DNA of 64,000 nucleotides from Agarivorans aestuarii. GTDB taxonomy: Bacteria; Pseudomonadota; Gammaproteobacteria; Enterobacterales; Celerinatantimonadaceae. The notes under the pieces are model-generated. The model was given only the letters and a program-made list of their open reading frames with translations, ran no database searches and was not told the DNA's origin. This document shows, piece by piece, positions 8,401 through 17,585 of this stretch; within the stretch, counting starts at the first letter, position 1, and each line of letters opens with the position of its first letter. Location: assembly GCF_019670125.1 (NCBI RefSeq), contig NZ_AP023033.1, forward strand, positions 2,531,001-2,595,000, written 5' to 3'. A program made the position numbers and the translations under genes.

Positions 8401-11025
8401 TTAGGCCTGAAGTTGTTGCAGACCATTAGTTACCTTCTCAAATAGATCTTTACTTAAGTCCTCAAGCTCAGCTAAAGCTTGTAATTGCTCAATAATAAGC
8501 ACTTTACGCTCAGCATCAAGCTTCACAGTTTGAATCAATGGGGTAATCAAGCGTGAAGCGACCTGTGGATTTTGGGTATTCAATACCCGCAAGATCTCGC
8601 CTAAGTAACGGTAACCCGAACCATCTTTTGCATGGAAATGACGAGCATTGTTATTGGCAAAACTGCCAACTAAAGAGCGAACTCGGTTAGGGTTTTCCAT
8701 ACTAAAGCTTGGGTGTTCAGCTAAGGCTTGTACTCTTGCTAAGCTGCCCTCTTTGGCATAACTGGCTTCTAAGGCAAACCACTTATCCATCACTAAGCCA
8801 TCGTGTTGCCAGTTCTGTTCGTAGTCTTTAAACATTGCCGCTCGCTGTTCAATATCGGCATTGTTAGCCGCCGACATAGCAGCCAATTTATTCGTCATGG
8901 TTGGGCTATCAAAATAGGCTGCGGCAACCAACTCTGGTTGGCTATGAGCCACATACTGCAAACATGCTGCACGTAGCGAACGTAGATTAATGTCTTCGTG
9001 TGCCAAGCTTTGCTTATCCGCTTTTGCGCAAGCCTGCTCTAAGGCAGCAAATTGCTCAGGCAATGCTAGTGCTAGGCTTCGAATGAAAAAGTCTCTAGCT
9101 TGAGCAATCGCATCAATATCTATATGGGCAAAACCATCAGCAATTTCATTCTCACTACTAATGGTAAGTAACTCAGCCAATAGGCCCTTATCAATCGCGC
9201 TATCCTCTAATAGCAGCTTAAAGGTATTAACTATCGCCTCTTCCAATTGCAGATTGTTACCCGCTTGAACTTGCGCGACAGCTTGTTTCATCCAAATGCT
9301 CACAAGCTTTTGCATTCCGTCCCAACGCGCAAAGGTGTTGTTGGCGTTATTGATGATTAGCAGCAACTGCTCTGAGCTATAGTCCATTTCTAATTTCACT
9401 GGCGCAGAGAACTCTTGCAGCATCACCAAAGTGGGTTGTTCACCAATACCATCAAACAGCCAAGTTTGCTCGGTTTCAGTTAGCTCAAGTACTGACGAGA
9501 CAGACTCTCCGTTAATCTGTAAGGCTAAACTGCTGCCATCACTAGCCAGTAGTTCAATAGACACTGGAATATGCAGCGCTTGCTTATCTTCTTGTTCAGC
9601 GGTGGCCGGAGTACGCTGATCAATGGTTAACGCAAATTGCTGTTTGTTTTGATCGTAGTGAGTTTGTACCTTAAGCACCGGTGTACCAGATTGGCTATAC
9701 CAACGTTTAAACAAGCTTAAGTCTTTACCACTGGCATCTTGCATCGCATTAACAAAATCATCGCAGGTGACTGCTTGCCCATCGTGGCGCTCCACGTAGG
9801 TTTTCATTCCCGCCTGAAAGCCCTGCTCTCCTAGCAAGGTATGCAGCATACGAATCACTTCCGAGCCTTTCTCATACACCGTTAAGGTATAAAAGTTATT
9901 CATCTCGATAACTTTATCCGGACGAATAGGATGCGCCATGGGGCCAGCGTCTTCAGCGAACTGATGACTGCGTAACAAGCGAACGTTTTTAATTCGGTTA
10001 ACTGCCCGAGAGCCGAGATCAGAGCTAAATTCTTGGTCACGGAAAACCGTTAAGCCTTCTTTAAGTGACAACTGGAACCAATCACGACAGGTGATGCGGT
10101 TACCAGTCCAGTTATGAAAATACTCATGACCAATTACCGCTTCAATGCCCAAAAAGTCATTGTCGGTAGCACTTTGTTTATTAGCCAACACGTATTTGGA
10201 GTTAAATACATTTAAGCCTTTGTTTTCCATTGCTCCCATGTTGAAGAAATCAACGGCAACAATCATATAAATATCGAGGTCGTACTCTAAACCAAAGCGC
10301 TGTTCATCCCAGCGCATCGCTTCTTTTAATGAAGCCATCGCATGTTCCGTGCGATCCAAATGGCCTTTATCTACAAACAATTCTAAGGCAATGGTTCTAC
10401 CGGATTGAGTAACAAAACTGTCTTCTAATAAGTCAAAATCTCCGGCCACTAAAGCAAATAAATAACTCGGTTTTGGGAAAGGGTCCTGCCAGCTTACCCA
10501 GTGTTTTCCGTTTGCTAGGTCACCTTGATCTACTTTGTTACCATTCGACAGCAAAAACGGATATTTGGCTTTATCGGCAATAATCTTGGTGGTGTATGTG
10601 GCCAGCACATCGGGTCTGTCTAAGAAGTAGGTAATGCGGCGAAAACCTTCTGCTTCACACTGAGTACAAAACGCCTCACCAGACTGATATAAGCCTTCGA
10701 AGGCTTTATTCTCTTTAGGGTTAAGTTGAGTTTCTATCTTTAACTCAAAGCGCTCTGGCAAATCACTGATGATCAACTGGCCATCACTAAGTTTATAAGC
10801 TTGGTGAGCTTGTTGGTTTACCGAAATGCTCAGCAGCTCGAGTTTTTCACCATCAAGCACTAAGTCGCTAATCTCATTGACCTGTCTAACAACCGTAGAC
10901 ACCGCCACCACCTTGGTTGCCGTGGCATCTAAATCAAACTCTAGGGAAACATTTTTAATGGTGTAATCTGGCGCTTGATAATCTGAACGATACTTGGCGA
11001 TGGGTTGAGCTGATGAGTCGGCCAT
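8401..11025 (-). CDS. pepN: Aminopeptidase N (M1 family)
   Basis: Cytoplasmic zinc aminopeptidase that removes N-terminal residues from peptides during protein turnover. The exopeptidase motif GAMEN and the zinc site HEYFHNWTGNR followed by the distal Glu in SLKEGLTVFRDQEF are both visible near residues 260-320. The N-terminal beta domain starts KYRSDYQAPDYTIKNVSLEFDL. The C-terminal helical DUF3458-type domain completes 874 residues, close to E. coli PepN (870). The catalytic Tyr lies in NNFYTLTVYEKGSEVIRM. DUF2835 follows 13 bases downstream. Confidence 0.97.
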   Translation of the reverse strand: MADSSAQPIAKYRSDYQAPDYTIKNVSLEFDLDATATKVVAVSTVVRQVNEISDLVLDGEKLELLSISVNQQAHQAYKLSDGQLIISDLPERFELKIETQLNPKENKAFEGLYQSGEAFCTQCEAEGFRRITYFLDRPDVLATYTTKIIADKAKYPFLLSNGNKVDQGDLANGKHWVSWQDPFPKPSYLFALVAGDFDLLEDSFVTQSGRTIALELFVDKGHLDRTEHAMASLKEAMRWDEQRFGLEYDLDIYMIVAVDFFNMGAMENKGLNVFNSKYVLANKQSATDNDFLGIEAVIGHEYFHNWTGNRITCRDWFQLSLKEGLTVFRDQEFSSDLGSRAVNRIKNVRLLRSHQFAEDAGPMAHPIRPDKVIEMNNFYTLTVYEKGSEVIRMLHTLLGEQGFQAGMKTYVERHDGQAVTCDDFVNAMQDASGKDLSLFKRWYSQSGTPVLKVQTHYDQNKQQFALTIDQRTPATAEQEDKQALHIPVSIELLASDGSSLALQINGESVSSVLELTETEQTWLFDGIGEQPTLVMLQEFSAPVKLEMDYSSEQLLLIINNANNTFARWDGMQKLVSIWMKQAVAQVQAGNNLQLEEAIVNTFKLLLEDSAIDKGLLAELLTISSENEIADGFAHIDIDAIAQARDFFIRSLALALPEQFAALEQACAKADKQSLAHEDINLRSLRAACLQYVAHSQPELVAAAYFDSPTMTNKLAAMSAANNADIEQRAAMFKDYEQNWQHDGLVMDKWFALEASYAKEGSLARVQALAEHPSFSMENPNRVRSLVGSFANNNARHFHAKDGSGYRYLGEILRVLNTQNPQVASRLITPLIQTVKLDAERKVLIIEQLQALAELEDLSKDLFEKVTNGLQQLQA

Positions 11026-11125
11026 GACACTTCCTTATTTGAGAAACGAACAAAACGTATAAGCAGTATTGCATTGTAAAAGATATTAGTATCAGCAGCT
11101 AACGCTTTGTGGCTGCTTTAAAAAC

Positions 11126-11152
11126 AAAAAAGCCGGCATCAGCCGGCTTTTT
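11126..11152 (-). terminator. Intrinsic terminator after the NSS transporter gene
   Basis: AAAAAAGCCGGC-ATCA-GCCGGCTTTTT forms a 6-bp GC stem flanked by A and T runs, so it can work in both directions. It lies just downstream of the minus-strand transporter gene. Confidence 0.85.
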
Positions 11153-11165
11153 ATACGCATTAGAT

Positions 11166-12545
11166 TTAAAGCGATATTAAACCAATAGCGTTTAAGAAAA
11201 CTACCGCAATGGCAATTGGAGAAATAAAGCGAACACTCTTCGAGAACATCTCGAATGCTTGGCTTTCTAAGCCCATGCCCTGCTTAACTTTATCTGATTG
11301 AACAATCCAACCTACAAATACAGCAATAAACAATCCGCCCAAGGGCAATAGAATGTTAGCAGTAATGTAATCTAGAACTTCAAAGAAGTTTTTACCCATT
11401 GGGCTTTCTTCAAACTGGAGGAATTCCCAACCAGCAAATGAGCCAATAGTACCTAGGCTTAATAACCAAACCGCACTACCAGAAACAATTGCAGCAACAT
11501 TACGGCGGAAACCTTTACGCTCAACTAAGTAAGCAGAAGTTGATTCAAGCAACGCCAAGGCTGAAGTAAAGGCAGCAACGGTTACCATAACGAAGAATAC
11601 CGTAGAGATCACCCCACCTAGTGGCATAGTACCAAAGGCAATTGGCAGCGATACAAACAGCAAGCCAGGACCTGCGCTTGGCTCAATACCGTTAGCAAAT
11701 ACAATTGGGTAAATTGCTAAACCAGCCATTAGCGCTACAACAGTATCTGCAATTGCGATGTAAATAGAGGTTTTAGCGATTGACGCGCCTTCTGGAAGGT
11801 AAGCGCCGTAAACCATCATAATGCCTGATGATAAACTCAAGGTGAAGAAAGCATGACCCAACGCCATAAGCACGCCGTTAATGGTTAGCTTCGAGAAATC
11901 AGGGCTGAACATAAAGCTTACTGCAGCAGCAAAATCACCGGTTACTGCTGCGTAAATCATGATGATAGTCAGCAATACAAATAGCGCAGGCATTAGTAAA
12001 GTAACAATGCGCTCTAAGCCTTTGGTTACACCTTTGGCCAAAACAACCACAGTACCTACAATGACCAAAGTCGCCCATAAAACAAGCTGCTTAGGATCTG
12101 AAGTCAAGTCGCCAAATAAGGCGCCGATTTGCTTTGCGTCACCTGCGGCGGCAGTAATATCACCGCCAGCAGATTTGAATATATACGCAACTGCCCAACC
12201 AGCAATAACAATGTAAAAGCTTAAAACCAAAAATCCAGCTAATACGCCCATGCCACCAATAAATGCCCAGTTCTTCGAACGGCCATTTTCTATAGCAACT
12301 TTTGCCACTGCGTTGGCAGGGGTCGAGCGACCTTGTTTACCTAAGTAAACTTCGGCCATCATCACCGGAATACCAATGAATAGAATACAAAGAAGATAAA
12401 CAAGAACAAAGGCACCGCCGCCGTTCTCGCCCATAATATAAGGGAATTTCCAAATGTTACCCAAGCCTACTGCAGCGCCAGTGGCAGCCAAAATGTAGGC
12501 GAAGTTACTTGACCAGCGATTACTCACTGAAGTGTTATTACTCAT
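11166..12545 (-). CDS. Sodium-dependent transporter, NSS/SNF family
   Basis: Inner-membrane Na+-coupled symporter of the neurotransmitter:sodium symporter (LeuT/TnaT-like) family, probably for an amino acid or similar amine; the substrate cannot be read from sequence. The product has about 11-12 membrane segments. The N-terminal signature WSSNFAYILAATGAAVGLGNIWKFPY (Na1/Na2 and substrate contacts of TM1) is nearly canonical, followed by NGGGAFVLVYLL. I chose the ATG at 12545 (MSNNTSVSNRW, 459 residues) because AAGAGAAA lies at good spacing; an upstream ATG at 12584 adds 13 unlikely residues. It stands alone, with a strong terminator behind it. Confidence 0.9.
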   Translation of the reverse strand: MSNNTSVSNRWSSNFAYILAATGAAVGLGNIWKFPYIMGENGGGAFVLVYLLCILFIGIPVMMAEVYLGKQGRSTPANAVAKVAIENGRSKNWAFIGGMGVLAGFLVLSFYIVIAGWAVAYIFKSAGGDITAAAGDAKQIGALFGDLTSDPKQLVLWATLVIVGTVVVLAKGVTKGLERIVTLLMPALFVLLTIIMIYAAVTGDFAAAVSFMFSPDFSKLTINGVLMALGHAFFTLSLSSGIMMVYGAYLPEGASIAKTSIYIAIADTVVALMAGLAIYPIVFANGIEPSAGPGLLFVSLPIAFGTMPLGGVISTVFFVMVTVAAFTSALALLESTSAYLVERKGFRRNVAAIVSGSAVWLLSLGTIGSFAGWEFLQFEESPMGKNFFEVLDYITANILLPLGGLFIAVFVGWIVQSDKVKQGMGLESQAFEMFSKSVRFISPIAIAVVFLNAIGLISL

Positions 12546-12743
12546 GATTTTCTCTTTTATATTGTGTTTGCTAATTGCGTCCATGATTTTAGGGCGCCAA
12601 TATAAGCATAAACAAAGGAAAATTTACAGCCCAAATGAATCTTTATGCTGAAATTATGCGGTCAGTCGGCACAAGCAATCTACAAATAGCTCAACAGTAG
12701 GTGATAAACGCTGAATAGCTAGTCCAATCTATTGCATGAAATA

Positions 12744-14120
12744 TCAGTTAAGCATTTGCCATTGTTGTTCTAACCATTCTTTTTCATAGCGTAGTACGGG
12801 ATGCAGGGTTTGTCTTTTCCTTACAGCTGTGGCTTCGGCTTCGTTCAAAGAAACCCCATTGACCATGAGAACAAATGGCCTGAACTGCCCACTTTTTTCG
12901 ATAAAGCCAACTAAGTTTATAACCCCGTTAACATAACCACTTTTCGCTCTAACTTGCTTTTTTAAAGGCGCTCTAGTAACGCTACGACGATACTTTAGGG
13001 TGCCAGTTTCACCAGCAAGAGGGAGTCGTTCAATTAGTGGCTGTAGCTTTGGATCTGATTGCCACAACAGCATAATCTGATACAACAAGTTTGCACTAAT
13101 CAGGTTCTCTCTAGATAAACCCGAGCCATCACGGATTTGAGTGCGACTAAGATCTAGCCCCAAAGCACTTAATTCCTCAACCACTACTTCACTGGCTTGC
13201 TGAAAAGTCCCTGCACGCTGCTGCTCTATGGCCAAGGTTTTAAAAATACTGTCGGCAGTTAAGTTGTCAGACTCAACCAGCATATACTCTAACAAGTCCA
13301 ACAAAGGAGCTGATTGGTGGTTAAAAAGCTCTGGGTATAGGCTAAGCTGTTGTTGATAAGCAATGCTGCCTTTATAGCTTAAGCCTGCTCTTGCCAAACC
13401 ACGCTTTAGTTTAGTACTAAAGTAACGATGTTCATCATTAATGGAAAAACGCAGCGGCATCATAGAGCGGTCAGCTTTTATGCATCCTTGTAGTGAATAC
13501 TGATTATGCTCTCCCACCAACAAATTTTGTTCGCAACGAGGATGGTTTGGACTCACAGTAACAATTTGATTGTCGATGTTGAGTAAACTTGAATCACTAA
13601 TATGTAGGCGGCTTAACTGCCCTACCTTGCCCGGCTTTAAATTACCGTTAATACAATTGTTATCAATATTTAAAGAGCTGGCTGGCGCAGCAAAACAAAT
13701 ACCGATGTCATTCCACACCTGCCCTTGGCTTCGACTATGACCGGTGAACTCACCGTCATCAACTTGAACAGAAGCCACTTTACTGCCCAATTGCGCTTTA
13801 GCCTTGCTCAATAGCGCAACTAAGTCTTGGCTAGTAAAACTAGGGTCACCACGCATATGCAAGCGAATATGCATTCCTTGCGGACTAGGTTTAACACTGA
13901 GTGAGGTAGAATAGCGATAGTCTTTACCTAACTGCTTTAAGGCGGCGGTTGCAGTGACAACTTTTAAGGTGCTAGCAGGCGTTAGCAATATATCAGCGTG
14001 TTGCGAACTATCCGGGCTAACATAACTAATCAAGGCACCTGGGGGCTCAGCAATAGCGTGTACAACAAATGATTTAAGGAAGATAAATAGGAAGATTGAA
14101 GATCTAACAATAGCGAACAT
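12744..14120 (-). CDS. dacB: D-alanyl-D-alanine carboxypeptidase/endopeptidase (PBP4, class C)
   Basis: Periplasmic low-molecular-weight penicillin-binding protein that trims or cuts peptidoglycan peptide cross-links. The three active-site motifs are present: SxxK in PASTLKVVTA, SxN in VESDNLTADS, and KSG (variant of KTG) in RAKSGYVNGVINLVG. An N-terminal hydrophobic segment (FAIVRSSIFLFIFLKSFVVHAIA) is a signal peptide. The length of about 458 residues and the large insert between the first two motifs fit class C PBP4. The ATG at 14120 is preferred over a TTG at 14129. deaD lies upstream on the same strand, separated by a terminator. Confidence 0.93.
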   Translation of the reverse strand: MFAIVRSSIFLFIFLKSFVVHAIAEPPGALISYVSPDSSQHADILLTPASTLKVVTATAALKQLGKDYRYSTSLSVKPSPQGMHIRLHMRGDPSFTSQDLVALLSKAKAQLGSKVASVQVDDGEFTGHSRSQGQVWNDIGICFAAPASSLNIDNNCINGNLKPGKVGQLSRLHISDSSLLNIDNQIVTVSPNHPRCEQNLLVGEHNQYSLQGCIKADRSMMPLRFSINDEHRYFSTKLKRGLARAGLSYKGSIAYQQQLSLYPELFNHQSAPLLDLLEYMLVESDNLTADSIFKTLAIEQQRAGTFQQASEVVVEELSALGLDLSRTQIRDGSGLSRENLISANLLYQIMLLWQSDPKLQPLIERLPLAGETGTLKYRRSVTRAPLKKQVRAKSGYVNGVINLVGFIEKSGQFRPFVLMVNGVSLNEAEATAVRKRQTLHPVLRYEKEWLEQQWQMLN

Positions 14121-14157
14121 AGTTGCCAAACTTTAATAAACAATATGCCGAGTATAT

Positions 14158-14186
14158 AAAAAAAGGTGAACCTAAGTTCACCTTTT
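14158..14186 (-). terminator. Intrinsic terminator after deaD
   Basis: An 8-bp stem AGGTGAAC/GTTCACCT with a four-base loop is followed on the minus strand by a T-rich run. It separates deaD from dacB. Confidence 0.85.
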
Positions 14187-14204
14187 CTTTAGTCAGTTAA
14201 CTGC

Positions 14205-15932
14205 CTATTGGGCAATTAACTCTAAGCGCATTGCACGTTGACGTACAAAGCTACGCTTTAAGTGATTAAATGTCTTCTCAGGCATACCACTTGGTAATTC
14301 TACGGTTGAGTAGCTATCGAACAACTTAACGCTACCAATGTAGTCACTGCTAATGTTTGCTTCGTTAGCAATAGCACCAACAATATGCTTGGTTTGCACA
14401 CCGTGTTCTTTACCTGCGTCAACGCGGTAAGTATTCATCTCTACATCTGCAGTGCGGCGTTTGCGTTTAGCGCCACCTTCACCACGGCTATCGCGCTCAG
14501 CGCCACGTTGTCCACGATGGTTGCGTTCACCACGTTCACTGCGCTCGCCACGTTGGCCTCGGTGGCCGCGCTCTTTGTCTTTGCTAAAGCGCGCTGAGCG
14601 AGGCTCTGGATCAGCAGGTAGTTTAAACGGACGTGCTGTTTGCGCTTGGAACAACAAAGCTGTAGCGAGTTCAAGTTCGCTCATGCCTAGGTTGCTGGCC
14701 AATTCAGATGCGATGCTTTGGTAATCTTCGAGCTTAGCGTTTTCTACAGCTGCAGCGAGCTTGTCTTGGAAGCTAGAAACACGCTTCTTCTCGATTTCTT
14801 CACGAGTAGGTAGCTGCATTTGCTCGATCTTTTGACGAGTTACACGTTCAATATTGCGTAACAAGCGCTGCTCACGGAAACCAACAAACATAACCGCTTT
14901 ACCGCTACGTCCTGCTCGGCCAGTACGGCCAATACGGTGAACATAAGCTTCTGCGTCGTAAGGGATGTCGAAGTTAACGACTAAACCAATACGTTCTACG
15001 TCTAAGCCACGCGCAGCTACGTCGGTTGCAACCACGATATCTAACTTACCCGCTTTTAAGCGTGTGATAGTGCGTTCACGCATGCTTTGGTTCATGTCGC
15101 CGTTTAAGGCTGCAACACTAAAGCCTTTCGCTTCTAGACGCTCTGCAATATCGGTAGTAGAGGTTTTAGTACGAGCGAAAATAATTGAAGCGCTATCGCA
15201 GTTAACTTCTAGAATGCGGGCCAACGCTTCTATTTTGTTTAAACCTGCAACATGCCAGTAGAACTGGTCGATATTTGAAACCGTTTGAGTCTTCGCAGCA
15301 ATTTTTACTTCTTTTGGCTCAGACATGTAGTTTTTGGTGATGTTTTTAATTGCTGGCGGCATAGTTGCCGAGAACAAAGCCGTTTGGCGTTCTTTTGGCA
15401 TATCACGCATAATGCGCTCAACATCATCAATAAAGCCCATACGAAGCATTTCGTCTGCTTCATCTAGTACTAAGGCTTTAAGTTGATCTAGTTTTAACTT
15501 ACCGCGATCTAGATGGTCGATAGTACGACCAGGCGTACCTACAACAATTTGCGGGCCACGACGTAGCTCTTTAATTTGCTGACCGTAATCTGCACCGCCA
15601 TAAATAGCTAATACACGTAAGCCAGGAATATTGCGGCTAAAATCTTTAATTGCATCAGCAACTTGGTTTGCTAGCTCACGCGTTGGTGCAAGAACCAACA
15701 TTTGCGGGGCATTAAGCTTTGGATCAAGTTTGGCAATTAAAGGAAGAGAAAACGCGGCCGTTTTACCGGTACCAGTTTGTGCCAAGCCAAGTACATCATG
15801 TCCTTCCAGCAGTAACGGAATGGTCTTTTCCTGAATCGGAGACGGCGTCTCAAATCCTATCTCGGAAATAGCGTTTAAAATCGTTTCAGGTAGAGCGAAT
15901 TGCTCAAAACTTGAACTGCTGGATTCTGTCAT
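14205..15932 (-). CDS. deaD: ATP-dependent RNA helicase DeaD/CsdA
   Basis: Cytoplasmic DEAD-box RNA helicase for ribosome assembly and mRNA unwinding, important in the cold. Helicase motifs occur in order: the Q motif near ETPSPIQ, AQTGTGKTAAF, PTRELANQ, VLDEADEML, FSATMP, then ARTKTSTTDIAERL, DVAARGLDVE and YVHRIGRTGRAGR. The C-terminal part carries a basic low-complexity tract rich in R, G, H and E (about residues 450-490), then a DbpA-like RNA-binding fold (VQTKHIVGAIANEANI). At 575 residues it is shorter than E. coli DeaD (629). Ribosome site before the ATG is weak. Confidence 0.95.
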   Translation of the reverse strand: MTESSSSSFEQFALPETILNAISEIGFETPSPIQEKTIPLLLEGHDVLGLAQTGTGKTAAFSLPLIAKLDPKLNAPQMLVLAPTRELANQVADAIKDFSRNIPGLRVLAIYGGADYGQQIKELRRGPQIVVGTPGRTIDHLDRGKLKLDQLKALVLDEADEMLRMGFIDDVERIMRDMPKERQTALFSATMPPAIKNITKNYMSEPKEVKIAAKTQTVSNIDQFYWHVAGLNKIEALARILEVNCDSASIIFARTKTSTTDIAERLEAKGFSVAALNGDMNQSMRERTITRLKAGKLDIVVATDVAARGLDVERIGLVVNFDIPYDAEAYVHRIGRTGRAGRSGKAVMFVGFREQRLLRNIERVTRQKIEQMQLPTREEIEKKRVSSFQDKLAAAVENAKLEDYQSIASELASNLGMSELELATALLFQAQTARPFKLPADPEPRSARFSKDKERGHRGQRGERSERGERNHRGQRGAERDSRGEGGAKRKRRTADVEMNTYRVDAGKEHGVQTKHIVGAIANEANISSDYIGSVKLFDSYSTVELPSGMPEKTFNHLKRSFVRQRAMRLELIAQ

Positions 15933-16043
15933 ATTTGGCCCACAATTATTTAAAGGATGCGCACTATACGCTTTTGATCACAAAAAGTCTCATTGATTTT
16001 AGCTTTTTATAGAAAAACATTGACCATCTTGATATGGACCAAT

Positions 16044-16068
16044 AAAAAACCGCTCTAGTGAGCGGTTT
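16044..16068 (-). terminator. Intrinsic terminator after grxD
   Basis: AAACCGCTC-TAGT-GAGCGGTTT is a perfect 9-bp stem followed on the minus strand by TTTTTTATT. It lies 25 bases beyond the grxD stop. Confidence 0.85.
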
Positions 16069-16093
16069 GTTTTCTTTAGTATAGAAGAAATTT

Positions 16094-16432
16094 CTATTCT
16101 GCTTCAGGCGCTGGGTGCTTAGCTGCAGTTTCTTTAATTAAAGGTTGTAGTTCACCGCTGCGGAACATTTCCATTACGATGTCACAGCCTCCGATTAACT
16201 CACCTTCAACCCATAGTTGTGGGAAGGTTGGCCAATCTGCGTAGTTTGGTAGCTCAGCGCGAATGTCTGGATTTTGTAGAATATCTACATAAGCAAAGCG
16301 CTCACCACACTGCATTACAGCTTCTACTGTTTGGGCAGAGAAACCACAGCTTGGGAATTTAGGCGAACCTTTCATGTAAAGTAGAATTGGGTTTTCAGCG
16401 ATTTGCTGTTTGATTTTTTCAATCGTTTCCAT
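16094..16432 (-). CDS. grxD: Monothiol glutaredoxin Grx4
   Basis: Cytoplasmic monothiol glutaredoxin that carries or delivers [2Fe-2S] clusters with glutathione and BolA partners. The hallmark CGFS active site is present in KFPSCGFSAQTVEAV, with the glutathione contacts WPTFPQLWVEGELIGGCDIV. I start at the ATG at 16432 (METIEKIKQQIAENP, 112 residues), which has an AGAGAAG ribosome site. An upstream in-frame extension to 16513 is not family-like. It is divergent from sodB with about 210 bases between, an order shared with other gammaproteobacteria. Confidence 0.95.
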   Translation of the reverse strand: METIEKIKQQIAENPILLYMKGSPKFPSCGFSAQTVEAVMQCGERFAYVDILQNPDIRAELPNYADWPTFPQLWVEGELIGGCDIVMEMFRSGELQPLIKETAAKHPAPEAE

Positions 16433-16644
16433 TTTAAACTTCTCTAATTTTTGCACTAAGTCTATTCTAGGTGTTGGGCGTATCCTAGCAACAATAGTTG
16501 CCAATTTCACCACTTTGCTCTAGATCAATTTTTTTTAGTATTTTTGCTTTGCGTGATAAAGCACTAGTGCTAAACTCTTTTGTAAAGTTTTTACTATATA
16601 AAAGATTGCGCTAATAAAGCCAATTATTACAAGGAGAGAAACAC

Positions 16645-17226
16645 ATGGCATTTACATTACCTGAATTACCATACGCACAAGACGCACTTGAGCCACACAT
16701 CTCAGCTGAGACTTTGTCTTTCCACTACAGTAAGCACCACAATACCTACGTAGTAAAACTAAACGGTTTAATTGAAGGCACTGACCTAGCAGAGAAAAGT
16801 TTAGAAGAGATTGTTAAGTCTTCTACTGGTGGCGTATTTAACAACGCAGCTCAAGTTTGGAACCACACCTTCTACTGGAACTGTTTAGCGCCAAATGCTG
16901 GTGGCCAACCAACTGGTGCTCTAGCAGCCGCTATCGATGCAAGCTTCGGTTCTTTTGAAGAGTTCAAAGCTAAATTCACCGACAGCGCTATTAACAACTT
17001 TGGTTCTAGCTGGACTTGGTTAGTTAAAAACGCTGACGGCAGCCTAGCCATTGTTAACACTAGCAACGCTGCTACCCCACTTACAGATGAAGGCGTAACT
17101 CCGCTTCTTACCTGTGACCTATGGGAACACGCTTACTACATTGATTACCGCAATGTTCGCCCTGATTACCTAAATGCTTTCTGGGCATTAGTAAACTGGG
17201 AATTCGCTTCTGCAAACTTTGCATAA
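16645..17226 (+). CDS. sodB: Superoxide dismutase [Fe]
   Basis: Cytoplasmic iron superoxide dismutase converting superoxide to oxygen and hydrogen peroxide. The metal ligands lie in [15 protein letters not shown] (first His), [12 protein letters not shown] (second His) and [15 protein letters not shown] (Asp and last His). Residue pattern [13 protein letters not shown] and the short FGSSWTWL segment point to the Fe form rather than Mn. The length of 193 residues matches SodB. A strong ribosome site, AAGGAGAG, precedes the ATG. A clear terminator follows at 17243. The upstream region is AT-rich, but no certain Fur or other operator was found in it. Confidence 0.97.
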   Translation: MAFTLPELPYAQDALEPHISAETLSFHYSKHHNTYVVKLNGLIEGTDLAEKSLEEIVKSSTGGVFNNAAQVWNHTFYWNCLAPNAGGQPTGALAAAIDASFGSFEEFKAKFTDSAINNFGSSWTWLVKNADGSLAIVNTSNAATPLTDEGVTPLLTCDLWEHAYYIDYRNVRPDYLNAFWALVNWEFASANFA

Positions 17227-17242
17227 GTGACAGCAATATAGG

Positions 17243-17269
17243 AAAAGGGCGCTACATGCGCCCTTTTTT
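17243..17269 (+). terminator. Intrinsic terminator after sodB
   Basis: AAAAGGGCGC-TACAT-GCGCCCTTTTTT is a 6-bp GC stem with T-run on the plus strand and A-run on the other side. It can also serve the convergent Rdx gene. Confidence 0.9.
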
Positions 17270-17286
17270 AATGCCTAAATTACACG

Positions 17287-17580
17287 CTACTTAGTGTCGC
17301 TATGCCCCAAGTCCATGTCTGGCGCAATAATATTACGTACCCGCTGTTTTAAGATCTTGGCTTCTGGAAAACCATTATCGGCCTTTCGGCACCAAATGAG
17401 TTGGCCATCGAGGTAGATTTGGAAACGCCCGCTTGAAGCGGGTTTAAGTGCCACTTCCGATAACTCTTGCGAAAAGGTCGTGAGTAATTCTTGGCTAAGC
17501 CAAGAGGCTCTTAATAACCAACCACATAAACTGCAGTAATAAATTTCAACTTTGGGTAATACTGTGTCTTGCTGTTCCAC
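17287..17580 (-). CDS. SelT/SelW/SelH (Rdx) family thioredoxin-like protein
   Basis: A 97-residue protein with the Rdx pattern: a beta strand VEIYYCSLCGWLLRA carrying CxxC, then helix, then SSGRFQIYLDGQLIWCRK and NGFPEAKILKQRVR. Family members are small redox proteins of the thioredoxin-like fold, some with selenocysteine; here both positions are ordinary cysteine codons. Function in bacteria is poorly defined. It starts with GTG at 17580, with AAGGAAG inside the end of hrpA, five bases after the hrpA stop, so it is probably cotranscribed with hrpA. Confidence 0.8.
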   Translation of the reverse strand: MEQQDTVLPKVEIYYCSLCGWLLRASWLSQELLTTFSQELSEVALKPASSGRFQIYLDGQLIWCRKADNGFPEAKILKQRVRNIIAPDMDLGHSDTK

Positions 17581-17585
17581 TTCTG

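Noticed and set aside
14385-14724. Open frames on both strands opposite the basic tract of deaD
   Set aside because: They arise from the repetitive Arg/Gly codons of the deaD tail; no ribosome sites and no recognisable proteins.
17287-17580. Selenoprotein with in-frame UGA
   Set aside because: The CxxC motif is encoded by two ordinary Cys codons, and the frame has no internal stop.
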